NCBI GenBank assembly: GCA_900770055.1
Contig: CAAGJD010000129.1
Location: 30,452-94,451, forward strand
DNA length: 64,000 bases
DNA from: Acholeplasmatales bacterium
Lineage (GTDB): Bacteria; Bacillota_I; Bacilli_A; Acholeplasmatales; Anaeroplasmataceae
Direction: 5' to 3'
Shown here piece after piece: positions 46,119 through 53,726 of this stretch (positions are counted from its first letter, which is position 1; every line of letters starts with the position of its first letter). The notes beneath the pieces are model-generated. The model was not told the origin of the DNA and made no database searches. It was given only the letters and a program-made list of their open reading frames with translations. The position numbers and the translations under genes were made by a program.

Positions 46119-46403
46119 ATGACAACAAAAGAATTTTGGGCACTTAACAACCTTTCAGGAAATGTTAAGATTCAGGAAAGCCCTAACAAGTACAATGAAT
46201 CTGATGTAAACATTAGATATATCAGATTAGACCGTCCAATAGATGGACAAGATTACCTTGTACTATCACTACATGCAACAGAAGCCAGAATTGCAAATAC
46301 TACTGCATTTAGTGACATGCAAGTCACTAAAGGTGACAATGGCTTGTGGGGCATTATAATGCCTGATACCAACAAGGTGGTTGAGGAAATCAAGTTATTC
46401 TAA
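46119..46403 (+). CDS. Early protein, first rightward gene (94 aa)
   Basis: Start ATG 46119 (MTTKEFWALNNLSGNVKIQE) is chosen over an upstream in-frame ATG at 46041 that lies inside the GC hairpin. The codon use of the upstream part (CCKQG) does not resemble a gene. Beta-rich small protein (NIRYIRLDRPIDGQDYLVLS). Ends in a terminator hairpin, so it is a monocistronic early transcript. Function unknown; host takeover is a guess. Confidence 0.68.
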   Translation: MTTKEFWALNNLSGNVKIQESPNKYNESDVNIRYIRLDRPIDGQDYLVLSLHATEARIANTTAFSDMQVTKGDNGLWGIIMPDTNKVVEEIKLF

Positions 46404-46427
46404 CTTGTTTTCTCACACCTTGTGGTG

Positions 46428-46446
46428 GGAGCCTTTGGCTCCTTTT
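46428..46446 (+). terminator. Terminator after the first early gene
   Basis: GGAGCC-TTT-GGCTCC hairpin followed by TTTT, nested inside an outer CTCACA/TGTGAG stem (46412-46451). Confidence 0.85.
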
Positions 46447-46574
46447 GTGAGGATTATAAACATATAGTCTTAGAACTTTATTTATCTTAAAGGAAATAAT
46501 AATATATTGTCTTGAAGAGATAGATAATATATTCACTGCTTATAGGTATATATATATTATATATAAATACAAAT

Positions 46575-46606
46575 AATCATTTAATCATTTAATCATTTAA
46601 TCATTT
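46575..46606. repeat. Four tandem copies of AATCATTT
   Basis: Perfect 8-bp direct repeat, four copies, ending 6 nt before ATG 46613. It lies in the position of a ribosome-binding or operator region. Copy number could vary by slippage and tune expression. Confidence 0.85.
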
Positions 46607-46612
46607 ACAATT

Positions 46613-46918
46613 ATGGAAAAGAATTACAATGAAGTAACAGTTGAGAAAACATGGAGTCTTATGGCATTTGCACAGAAGTTTGGTATGCCTAAACTTGCCG
46701 AGTTTACTAACAAAGAAACTGGTGAGAAATTTAACTCACTCGCCTTTGATAAAAATGGAGATATTACATTCTGCCATTTTGGATATAGCACACAAGGAAT
46801 GAGTGTTGCAGAAATTATTGCAAATAAGAATGAACTTAAAGTAGGTCTAAATAGTAATGGAAAATACACCCTATACAAGCAAAAAAACGCATGGGAAACC
46901 ATTAATCTATTTGACTAA
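46613..46918 (+). CDS. Early small protein (101 aa)
   Basis: MEKNYNEVTVEKTWSLMAFA, then FGMPKLAEFTNKETGEKFNS. The WSLMAFAQKFG segment resembles the NFSFMAFAKGS start of the SSB-like protein only superficially. Compact beta-rich protein with KLKVGLNSNGKYTLYKQ near its C-terminus. Expressed after the AATCATTT repeats. Family unknown; an early host-interaction protein is plausible. Confidence 0.62.
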   Translation: MEKNYNEVTVEKTWSLMAFAQKFGMPKLAEFTNKETGEKFNSLAFDKNGDITFCHFGYSTQGMSVAEIIANKNELKVGLNSNGKYTLYKQKNAWETINLFD

Positions 46919-47452
46919 TATTCAGTAATAAATAACTATTTTTACTGATAAAAAACTCAATATAAAAGATACTAATTTAGAAGAAGTTGCTGCTATACAA
47001 AATTGTGGAAGCAGATAGTTACTAAGTTTTGTCATATTTCTAAGGGGACTTAGTAACGATATTAAAACCATAAGAATATAGAATTAGTAATACGAGTTTA
47101 AACTGATTCCGAATATAATATATAAACTCTATCTTCACGATATGTTACTATTACATCGGTAATAATATTAACATTATCAGCCGTGGAAGGATTAAATGGT
47201 TTAAAAAAACTCAATATAAAAGATATTGTTATTCTTCTATTTTTAAAACCCGCTATTTAGTATTACTAAAGGAATGCATCAAAGAGGTTAATTAAGAAAG
47301 AAAAAGGATAATTCAGTATTTCCAAGATGTTGAGGACGGCAGTTTCTTAATATATAGTATCACTAATCCAAAAAAGGATATAGAATAGTTGCAACGAGTA
47401 TATTAAGTTTTAGCCGTAAAACACAAATAAACAATTTAAATAATAAAAGAGT
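46919..47452. other. Non-coding region with 22-bp direct repeat and hairpin
   Basis: 534 nt without a credible ORF in an otherwise dense genome. Two copies of AAAAAACTCAATATAAAAGA plus TA (46950-46971 and 47204-47225) and a GTTACTAAG / CTTAGTAAC inverted repeat around 47019-47055. GCCGT or its complement recurs several times. Could encode a structured early RNA or be remains of a lost gene or intron. Confidence 0.45.
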
Positions 47453-47632
47453 ATGAAACATTTTAATTCAATTAAAGATTTAGATGCATATATGAAATCT
47501 CGTGGATATTATCATATAGATAGTGATTATCGTGATAATGGAGAAGAATATGGAAGAGAATATGAACATAAAAATGGTTTATGCACACTTAGATATACAA
47601 AAGTATTTAAAGTTTGGAAAAATTGTTTCTAA
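47453..47632 (+). CDS. Small early protein (59 aa)
   Basis: MKHFNSIKDLDAYMKSRGYY, then an acidic/Tyr-rich middle and an ending KVFKVWKNCF. A-rich leader (AATAAACAATTTAAAT, also found before 48326). Unrecognised; compact and start-proximal like neighbouring early genes. Confidence 0.55.
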   Translation: MKHFNSIKDLDAYMKSRGYYHIDSDYRDNGEEYGREYEHKNGLCTLRYTKVFKVWKNCF

Positions 47633-47650
47633 GTTAAAACCATAAAATAT

Positions 47651-47872
47651 ATGAAAAGCAATATTAAACTTATATTTGAAGAAGGGACTACAATGAAAGA
47701 ATTTAGTATTCTCTTCTTTAATTATCTTTCACTACATAAATATTGGTTAAAGAATTGTAACTTTCATAGTAGAAAAAATAATCTATACATATATACATAT
47801 AATTATTGTGCTATAGACAATTTTATTAACAACAACAATACAAAATATAACTATAAAATAATAAAATTATGA
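47651..47872 (+). CDS. Small early protein (73 aa)
   Basis: MKSNIKLIFEEGTTMKEFSI; the helix KEFSILFFNYLSLHKYW resembles KEFSILLYYIAGG in the 189-aa replication protein (54877-55446), so a shared short N-terminal module is possible. Ends with an Asn/Tyr/Lys-rich tail (low complexity) and overlaps the next gene by 4 nt. Confidence 0.55.
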   Translation: MKSNIKLIFEEGTTMKEFSILFFNYLSLHKYWLKNCNFHSRKNNLYIYTYNYCAIDNFINNNNTKYNYKIIKL

Positions 47873-48192
47873 AAATATATATAGTCTATGATTCCATAGG
47901 TAATAAAATGGCAACATTAACAACTCTAAAAGATGCTTTAGACTTTAAAAGCATTAGAGGAAATAAAGCTTGGACTATAAAGCCAGTAACATCTATAAAA
48001 AATAAAAAATCTACAGAAAAACAAAAAGCTGCTGTGAAATTCGTTGAAGAGTGGCTTAATATAACTTTCACAGGAAATATTAATAATTTTAATGAAGTTT
48101 CTGATTTTTTATATGAATATCTTGATGAAGCTAAATTAATATATGATGAAGTATATAATGAATACACATCATATATTTGGTCAAAATATTAA
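47869..48192 (+). CDS. Small early protein (107 aa)
   Basis: MKIYIVYDSIGNKMATLTTL, a beta start, then a helical region KQKAAVKFVEEWLNITFTGN and NNFNEVSDFLYEYLDEAKLI. The latter resembles a fragment seen in many Bacteroides phage small proteins. Coupled to the preceding 73-aa gene and closed by a strong hairpin. Confidence 0.6.
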   Translation: MKIYIVYDSIGNKMATLTTLKDALDFKSIRGNKAWTIKPVTSIKNKKSTEKQKAAVKFVEEWLNITFTGNINNFNEVSDFLYEYLDEAKLIYDEVYNEYTSYIWSKY

Positions 48193-48246
48193 ATAAAACA
48201 CAATAAAACAGTAGTTGTTTTTTGTATTTTTTGTTGTTTTAATTGG

Positions 48247-48276
48247 AGGATATATAGCGTACTTGCTATATATCCT
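48247..48276 (+). terminator. Strong terminator hairpin in early block
   Basis: AGGATATATAGC / GCTATATATCCT perfect 12-bp stem, 6-nt loop, followed by TTATTAA. 55 nt past the 107-aa gene stop. Confidence 0.8.
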
Positions 48277-48325
48277 TTATTAAATAACTATTAGTAAAAA
48301 TAAACAATTTAAATTTGGTAATAAA

Positions 48326-48550
48326 ATGAAATTAAAATTAATATTTAAAGGAGTGTTACTATGGGTAACAGCCTTTGCAGTTGTACTTTTTACACTTGGA
48401 GTAGACAGCATATATGATAATGGATATTTTATACATTCAGTAATTATATGCACAGTATTATGTCTTATTTGCTATAAATTAATATCTAAAGAAGAATTTG
48501 AAATATTAACTCTATCTAAATGGTTAGATAAGTTATTAGAAAAAGAGTAA
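48326..48550 (+). CDS. Small two-pass membrane protein (74 aa)
   Basis: Two hydrophobic segments (GVLLWVTAFAVVLFTLG and FIHSVIICTVLCLICYKLI) and a charged C-terminal cytoplasmic helix. The leader contains AATAAACAATTTAAAT (48299-48318), as before 47453. Early membrane proteins in phages often block superinfection, but nothing here proves it. Confidence 0.6.
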   Translation: MKLKLIFKGVLLWVTAFAVVLFTLGVDSIYDNGYFIHSVIICTVLCLICYKLISKEEFEILTLSKWLDKLLEKE

Positions 48551-48601
48551 ATATTATTAAATAAAATGTATTACTATCTTAAAAAAAAATAAATTAAAAC
48601 T

Positions 48602-49099
48602 ATGAATAAAAACATTAATTTAACAAAGATTTTAAAGGACTGCCCTAAGGGAACAGTCCTTTGGAGTGATGTTTATGGGGAAGTAAAGTTTTTAGGTATT
48701 GATACAAGTACTCAATTTCCTATAAAAACAAGACGCGTTGATGGAACTACCATATATTACACAAAAGAGGGTTGGTTTAGTATAACTTTTCCTGCAAGCT
48801 GCCTCTTATGGCCTTCAAAAGATTGTCGTGATTGGTCAAAGTTCACTGCTCCGTGGTATAAGAAAGAGAAGTTTGACCCTAAGACATTAAAACCTTTTGA
48901 CAAGGTGTTGGTAAGAGATGAACATAATGGAGTTTGGTCTTGTAAATGGTTCTCGCATATAATGGACCTACCTAAATTTTATAAATACACTACTACTGAT
49001 AGTTTTTATAAGTATTGTATTCCTTACAACGATGACACTAAACACCTTGTAGGCACAACAGAAGAAGCACCCGAATTTTATAGATACTGGGAGGATTGA
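48602..49099 (+). CDS. Conserved Bacteroides-phage protein (165 aa)
   Basis: Two-part protein: an N-terminal ILKDCPKGTVLWSDVYGEVK region and a KTLKPFDKVLVRDEHNGVWS region ending in IPYNDDTKHLVGTTEEAPEF. The second block is very common in Bacteroides phages and prophages, in my experience. Trp-rich with conserved SCKW/FSHI. Function unknown. It ends in -ED and its stop is 3 nt before the next start, part of the repeated junction described in findings. Confidence 0.72.
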   Translation: MNKNINLTKILKDCPKGTVLWSDVYGEVKFLGIDTSTQFPIKTRRVDGTTIYYTKEGWFSITFPASCLLWPSKDCRDWSKFTAPWYKKEKFDPKTLKPFDKVLVRDEHNGVWSCKWFSHIMDLPKFYKYTTTDSFYKYCIPYNDDTKHLVGTTEEAPEFYRYWED

Positions 49100-49102
49100 A
49101 TT

Positions 49103-49429
49103 ATGACAAGAGATGAACAAATAATTGAGGCTTCACATAACTATGGTAAAAAACTAAATGAAGAAGCAGTCTTTGATTATGAAGATATGAAATGTGCCTT
49201 TAAAGAAGGTGCTATGTGGGCAGATAAGCATTGTGATAATGTATGGCACAATGCAAGTGAAGAGCCAAGACTAAATCAATGGTTTATTGCACAAATTGGT
49301 GATGATGCTTTTGATACCTTTGTAATGGATATGGATAGAAACCAAGATTGGCAAGATTGGAGTAAGGGTTTTAATATTAAAAGATGGGCATACATTTGTG
49401 ATTTATTGCCGAAAGGAGGTAAATTATGA
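49103..49429 (+). CDS. Conserved phage protein (108 aa)
   Basis: MTRDEQIIEASHNYGKKLNE, a helical N-terminus, then FKEGAMWADKHCDNVWHNAS, typical of small phage proteins in mobile Bacteroides cassettes, and a Trp-rich tail. Overlaps the next start by 4 nt. Function unknown. Confidence 0.62.
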   Translation: MTRDEQIIEASHNYGKKLNEEAVFDYEDMKCAFKEGAMWADKHCDNVWHNASEEPRLNQWFIAQIGDDAFDTFVMDMDRNQDWQDWSKGFNIKRWAYICDLLPKGGKL

Positions 49430-49797
49430 TAATACCAAATACAATTAAAATTGGCGGTCAAGATATTAGTGTTATAAATAAAGAACGTCTTGATAATGAT
49501 ATTTTAGGAGATATATGTATAGCAGAAGGTATTTTAAGGATTGCTGATAACTTTAAAAATAGAAAGCAATGCCAAAGTTCTAAAATCGCCACATTTATTC
49601 ATGAGATAGTTCATGGGGTACTTGATACTATGGGAGAATTTGAATTGTCAGGAAATGAAAAGTTTGTTTCTACATTCTCTTCACTGTTAATTGACCCTAT
49701 TGAAGAGATAATTAAGGCTAATACTGATGCAATAGTAAGTATTAATACCCCTCTTTCAGATATAAATAAACAGAAAGAGCAAAATATAGAGGATTGA
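49426..49797 (+). CDS. HEXXH metalloprotease-like protein (123 aa)
   Basis: Zincin motif HEIVH at residues 59-63 (KIATFIHEIVHGVLDTMGE) with a possible third ligand Glu77 in NEKFVSTFSSLL. Starts IIPNTIKIGGQDISV. This is the short phage ImmA/IrrE-like or related metalloprotease shape. In phages such proteins can cleave repressors; here the target is unknown. A strong AAGGAGGT Shine-Dalgarno (49413-49420) precedes it. Confidence 0.7.
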   Translation: MIIPNTIKIGGQDISVINKERLDNDILGDICIAEGILRIADNFKNRKQCQSSKIATFIHEIVHGVLDTMGEFELSGNEKFVSTFSSLLIDPIEEIIKANTDAIVSINTPLSDINKQKEQNIED

Positions 49798-49799
49798 TT

Positions 49800-50075
49800 A
49801 TGGAAATATTGTCATTTATATTTGGTGTTGTTATAACATTTTTCGCTTTAGGTTTAGTTACTCATTGTAAAGATAACGAACCTAAAAATAATGTACGGTT
49901 CTTTATTCGTAAAAGCGATAAAGATGTCACACTATATCTTTATAATGATAAGACTTCAACATTTTATAAAATAACATGTGGCGAATTTTTAAAGGAATTT
50001 GGACTTAATCTAAATGATTTTGAGAATATGGAAGAGGGAGATTTAAAAGAAGTATTTTTAAATTTGGAGGATTGA
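49800..50075 (+). CDS. Membrane-anchored small protein (91 aa)
   Basis: I take ATG 49800 rather than the TTG at 49794. One N-terminal transmembrane segment (FIFGVVITFFALGLV) and a cytoplasmic part with FIRKSDKDVTLYLYNDKTST. Starts after a GAGGATTGATTATG junction. Function unknown. Confidence 0.58.
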   Translation: MEILSFIFGVVITFFALGLVTHCKDNEPKNNVRFFIRKSDKDVTLYLYNDKTSTFYKITCGEFLKEFGLNLNDFENMEEGDLKEVFLNLED

Positions 50076-50077
50076 TT

Positions 50078-50320
50078 ATGGCTTTGATTTTAGCACTTGT
50101 GTTTGCATTATCATTATTTATATTCGTAATTTTTGCCTATGATATTAGCTTACCTTCATTAATAACCATACATTTACTAACATTAGGTATTTTTGTATCA
50201 CTTCTTGTTATTTCAGAAGAGCCAACAGCAATGGATGTATATAAAGGAAAGACTACCCTTAAAATAACATATAAAGACGGAGTAGCTATTGACTCTACTG
50301 TAGTATTAAAAAATAAATAA
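50078..50320 (+). CDS. Small membrane protein (80 aa)
   Basis: ATG 50078. Two hydrophobic segments (LALVFALSLFIFVIFA and LITIHLLTLGIFVSLLV) and a conserved-looking end PTAMDVYKGKTTLKITYKDG, a tail often seen in Bacteroides phages. Preceded by the repeated GAGGATTGATTATG junction. Function unknown. Confidence 0.6.
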   Translation: MALILALVFALSLFIFVIFAYDISLPSLITIHLLTLGIFVSLLVISEEPTAMDVYKGKTTLKITYKDGVAIDSTVVLKNK

Positions 50321-50343
50321 AGCAAAGAATAGGAGATAAAATT

Positions 50344-50526
50344 ATGACAAGAGAAGAAGCAAAAGAAGATAAAGAAATGAAACGTAATGGCATAATTCCT
50401 TTAATTTACAAACGTATTATTTGTATATTATGGAAAGGACACAACTATATACCTATTTCTCCAGAAGACCTATCTGGTAAAAGGCTTTTTGAATGCAAAT
50501 ACTGTAAAAAACAGCATGTATGGTAA
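50344..50526 (+). CDS. Small zinc-binding protein (60 aa)
   Basis: MTREEAKEDKEMKRNGIIPL followed by a short hydrophobic helix and HNYIPISPEDLSGKRLFECK then YCKKQHVW. The ECKYCKK pair with the two His residues may bind zinc, as in DUF1660-like phage peptides. Shares the MTREEAKE start with the micro-ORF at 50570. Confidence 0.58.
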   Translation: MTREEAKEDKEMKRNGIIPLIYKRIICILWKGHNYIPISPEDLSGKRLFECKYCKKQHVW

Positions 50527-50569
50527 AGAATATTATTTATTAGTAAGTATTAAACAATAAAAAGTAATG

Positions 50570-50665
50570 ATGACCAGAGAAGAAGCAAAAGAACTACTGC
50601 CTATAATAGAGGCATATTCAGAGGGTAAGACTATCCAAATTTGGGACGAAAGTAAAGAGGATTAG
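50570..50665 (+). CDS. Micro-ORF (31 aa)
   Basis: MTREEAKELLPIIEAYSEGK then TIQIWDESKED. In-frame ATG at 50567 precedes it by one codon. MTREEAKELLPI-type peptides recur in Bacteroides phages, so this is likely real despite its size. It shares its N-terminus with the 60-aa gene just upstream. Confidence 0.5.
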   Translation: MTREEAKELLPIIEAYSEGKTIQIWDESKED

Positions 50666-50686
50666 TTATAATAAATAAAGGAAATT

Positions 50687-51457
50687 ATGGCAGCAATTGA
50701 TAAAATATATGTGAATAAGTTTGAAAACTATCTCCTTTTCAAGGAATGGTGTGAAAAACAACCAAAAATGAAGGATAAATACGGCTCTGAATGTTCTTTA
50801 TCAGATTATCTTTTTCAATATAATTCATTCACAGATGGTAAATCTTATCCTATATTTAATGCACCTTACTACATTGATGCTTATCTAATCAGAAATTGCC
50901 CATTTGGCTTTATCCAAGATAATTTAAAAATTAATTATGGATATAATTCACAAGAATGGATTGATGAGGCTTATGATATAGTAATGAATAGAAATGATGA
51001 AAATAAGAATTTTTATTCATGGCTAAAACCTGATGATTTCAAAATTGTAAATGGAATTATAACAATGCCTAATGAGTCAATCTCTGACTATGAATTAATT
51101 AAGAATGAAAAATTATTTGCCACACCATATACACAAAAGAAATATACTATAGGAAAACATATAAAATGTATTCAACACCCACCAATACAATATAATATCC
51201 CATTTGAGTGGAAATTTTGGTGGATACAAGTTGACACTCCTAATGAGTTAGGATATATGTGGTATCATAAAAACACTAATTCATGGGATTTCAGTGATGA
51301 GTTTATAATAAATGAAGGCTATAATATAATATGTTGTAAATATAAAACTATCCGTGCAATTAAAAGGGCAATAAGAAACTGGAAATTACCAGTTGGAACA
51401 ATTGTTACTTGTACAGGCAAATATTATAATGATATTTATAAATTCAAAATTAAATAA
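50687..51457 (+). CDS. Conserved Bacteroides-phage protein (256 aa)
   Basis: MAAIDKIYVNKFENYLLFKE, then CEKQPKMKDKYGSECSLSDY: a recurring accessory protein in gut phages. C-terminal region rich in Trp/Tyr (FEWKFWWIQVDTPNELGYMW) and two Ile/Lys repeats. No catalytic motif. It follows a strong A-rich leader. Function unknown. Confidence 0.62.
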   Translation: MAAIDKIYVNKFENYLLFKEWCEKQPKMKDKYGSECSLSDYLFQYNSFTDGKSYPIFNAPYYIDAYLIRNCPFGFIQDNLKINYGYNSQEWIDEAYDIVMNRNDENKNFYSWLKPDDFKIVNGIITMPNESISDYELIKNEKLFATPYTQKKYTIGKHIKCIQHPPIQYNIPFEWKFWWIQVDTPNELGYMWYHKNTNSWDFSDEFIINEGYNIICCKYKTIRAIKRAIRNWKLPVGTIVTCTGKYYNDIYKFKIK

Positions 51458-51476
51458 TATAACTTATATAAGATCA

Positions 51477-51677
51477 ATGAAAAGAAGTAAATACAAAGTA
51501 GTTTTTTATAATATTAAAAGTATTAAAAGTATTAAAAAAACTAAATTTATTAGGATATGTACAAGAACATATCTTTCTACATTAAAATTTGCAATTATAA
51601 CTGGTTTAAAGTATAATGCATTATTTAAAATAACTAAAGTATCTTCAAATTCAAAGAAGAATACTAAAACTAATTAA
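51477..51677 (+). CDS. Small basic protein (66 aa)
   Basis: MKRSKYKVVFYNIKSIKSIK at ATG 51477, chosen over an upstream frame that overlaps the 256-aa gene. Very basic (Lys-rich) and low complexity, with repeated KSIK/IKK motifs. Possibly nucleic acid binding; unsure. Confidence 0.42.
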   Translation: MKRSKYKVVFYNIKSIKSIKKTKFIRICTRTYLSTLKFAIITGLKYNALFKITKVSSNSKKNTKTN

Positions 51678-51687
51678 AAATTAAATT

Positions 51688-52125
51688 ATGAATGAAACTA
51701 AAGTAAGTCTAACTATTATACTTCCAGGAAGTATAATGTTTAGCAAGGAGGAGTGCCTTAAAACAGCTCAAAAGACAATTAAAAAAACAAATAAAAATAC
51801 AGGAAAAACCTACAATAAAACTATAGAAATTCAAGTAGAAGATCTTGATAAAATGGATATAAATTTTCTAAAAGTAACTAATAAAAAGAATTCAAATTCT
51901 GAAGTTATTACATTTACTACAAGAAAATGTATACCAGCTAGACAAACTTTAAATATGAGTGAAGAAGCTTATAAGTATATGACTGATAAAAATTCTTGTC
52001 CTTCATGGTCTAAACCTAGTAAGTGGGTTACAATGAGTAAAAAAGAAAGACTTGAATCTCATTTAAAAAAGACAGTACAATATCTTGGAGGTATATCATA
52101 TACTTATCAAATATTTGATGACTAA
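51688..52125 (+). CDS. Conserved hypothetical protein (145 aa)
   Basis: MNETKVSLTIILPGSIMFSK, a Lys/Thr-rich middle (NTGKTYNKTIEIQVEDLDKM), and an MSEEAYKYMTDKNSCPSWSK end with WVTMSKKERLESHLKKT. A form I associate with crAss-like and other Bacteroides phages. Mostly beta then helix. Function unknown. Confidence 0.6.
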   Translation: MNETKVSLTIILPGSIMFSKEECLKTAQKTIKKTNKNTGKTYNKTIEIQVEDLDKMDINFLKVTNKKNSNSEVITFTTRKCIPARQTLNMSEEAYKYMTDKNSCPSWSKPSKWVTMSKKERLESHLKKTVQYLGGISYTYQIFDD

Positions 52126-52149
52126 TTAGATATAATATTATAATAAAAG

Positions 52150-52335
52150 ATGGAAATATTTGAAATATTAATTTTTATTATTATAGTAATTTGCTGCATA
52201 ACTTATTATAAAAGATATTCTCCAAATATTGATATTATTATATCTAAAAGAAAATTTGTAGTATTATTATGGTATAATAAAAAGTGTTTAAATGGAAAAT
52301 GTAAAAGAGCTTATATTAAATTATTTACAATATAA
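52150..52335 (+). CDS. Small membrane protein (61 aa)
   Basis: N-terminal transmembrane segment (IFEILIFIIIVICCITYY) then a basic tail (LLWYNKKCLNGKCKRAYIKL). Stops 1 nt before the endolysin start, so it is cotranslated with it. Could be a holin-like or export helper; too short to say. Confidence 0.45.
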   Translation: MEIFEILIFIIIVICCITYYKRYSPNIDIIISKRKFVVLLWYNKKCLNGKCKRAYIKLFTI

Positions 52336-52336
52336 C

Positions 52337-52831
52337 ATGAAACAAAAAATATTTAATGTACTTATATTATTTATAATAGGAGTACTTTGGGCATTTTATT
52401 TAAAAAGAGACAATTCTTCTGAGATAAAAATAGTACATATAATTACTGAAAAACCACCAGATTTCTTTAATAAACCTCCTCAAGAGGGTTTAATGGAAGC
52501 ATTAGAATACTATAAAATTAAACATCCTAAGATAGTTTATGCTCAGGCTATACTTGAAACTGGATATTTTAAATCAGATTTATGTTTGAATAATAATAAT
52601 TTGTTTGGTTTATATAATAGTAAAAAACAAAAATATTATACATTTGATCATTGGGTTGATGGTATTATAGCTTATAAAGAAATGGTACAATATAAGTATA
52701 AAGGAGATAGTAGCAAACCATTAGATGATTATTATAACTTTTTATCGGATATAAGATATGCAGAGGATCCTGATTACATTAGTAAAATAAAAGAAATTGT
52801 AAGTAAAAATGACGAGAGAAGAAGTGAATAA
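52337..52831 (+). CDS. Membrane-anchored glucosaminidase-type endolysin (164 aa)
   Basis: Start ATG 52337 (MKQKIFNVLILFIIGVLWAF) gives a clean signal-anchor helix; the earlier ATG at 52292 lies in the preceding gene. The glucosaminidase (PF01832-like) core is PKIVYAQAILETGYFKSDLC, with catalytic Glu74 in ILETG, then NNNNLFGLYNSKKQKYYTFD and later DDYYNFLSDIRYAEDPDYI. Cleaves the peptidoglycan glycan strand; the anchor would tether it in the periplasm. Unusually it lies in the early/replication strand, not with the lysis genes at 29-30 kb. Confidence 0.78.
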   Translation: MKQKIFNVLILFIIGVLWAFYLKRDNSSEIKIVHIITEKPPDFFNKPPQEGLMEALEYYKIKHPKIVYAQAILETGYFKSDLCLNNNNLFGLYNSKKQKYYTFDHWVDGIIAYKEMVQYKYKGDSSKPLDDYYNFLSDIRYAEDPDYISKIKEIVSKNDERRSE

Positions 52832-53726
52832 CTTGGCTTTATCTAAGATAGACAAAGCTAAGTATCTTATCTTAGAACTCATTACAGGGTTCGGTAAAAC
52901 TTTTTGTGCAATAAACCTTATTAATCATATATGTGATAAGGTATTCAAGAATAATAAAAGGCCTGCTACTATACTTATTCTTGTAGCTAAGACTGTACAT
53001 AAACAGACTTGGAAGGATGAAATTGAGAAATGGGGAGGTATTAAGTCTGACTATATTACCATTGAATGCTATGAGTCACTAAAGAACTATGAGAACTCAT
53101 ACTTTGATATAGTAATAGCAGATGAGATGCAGCATTTGTCAGAAGCAAGAACTGATGTATTAGAAACTATCCATATTAATGAGTCTTTTATTGGATTGTC
53201 TGCTACTATTAAGAGAGATATGAGGAATTATTTCATCTATAACCATAAGGCTGAAGTTATAAAATGTGGTCTCAAGGAGGCTGTAGAAGATGAAGTATTA
53301 CCTGAGCCTACAGTATATCTAATACCTTTGGCTTTAGACACTATTAATTGCACCTATAAAATTAAAAAGTTTGGTCGTGATATAATCACTACTCAGAAAG
53401 GCTGTTATGATAGTATCTCTTCACTTATAGAATGGTATAAAAATAAGTTCTTTAATTCAAGAAATGAAAGAATAAAGAATTTATGGCTATCAACTGCAGG
53501 TAAAAGATTGAAATGGTGTGCTGAACAGAAAGAATCTCTTATATTATCTCTTCTTGACAAGTTTAAGAACTACAAGACTTTAACTTTTTGTAGCAGTATT
53601 GAACAGTCAGAAAGGTTAGGTAAGTATAATATCACTTCAAAGAATAAAGCTTCAGTAAAAAATCTTGAGATGTTCAATCTTAATAAGATTAAACATATTA
53701 CTGCCTGTAACATTTTAAATGAGGGT
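52809..53726 (+). CDS. DEAD-type superfamily 2 helicase, exon 1 of 2
   Basis: Residues 1-306 of a 379-aa helicase. Walker A TGFGKT (26-31), Walker B DEMQ (105-108), motif III SAT (131-133). Exon 1 ends ...HITACNILNEG with GGT at the intron; the false stop at 53732 is intron. Starts MTREEVNNLALSKIDKA, overlapping the endolysin by 23 nt. It probably unwinds DNA at replication forks or origins; DEMQ suggests a DEAH/DEAD-like ATPase. Exon 2 supplies motif VI. Confidence 0.85.

Noticed and set aside
46575..46606. CRISPR array
   Set aside because: Units are only 8 bp, contiguous with no spacers, and no cas gene is present.
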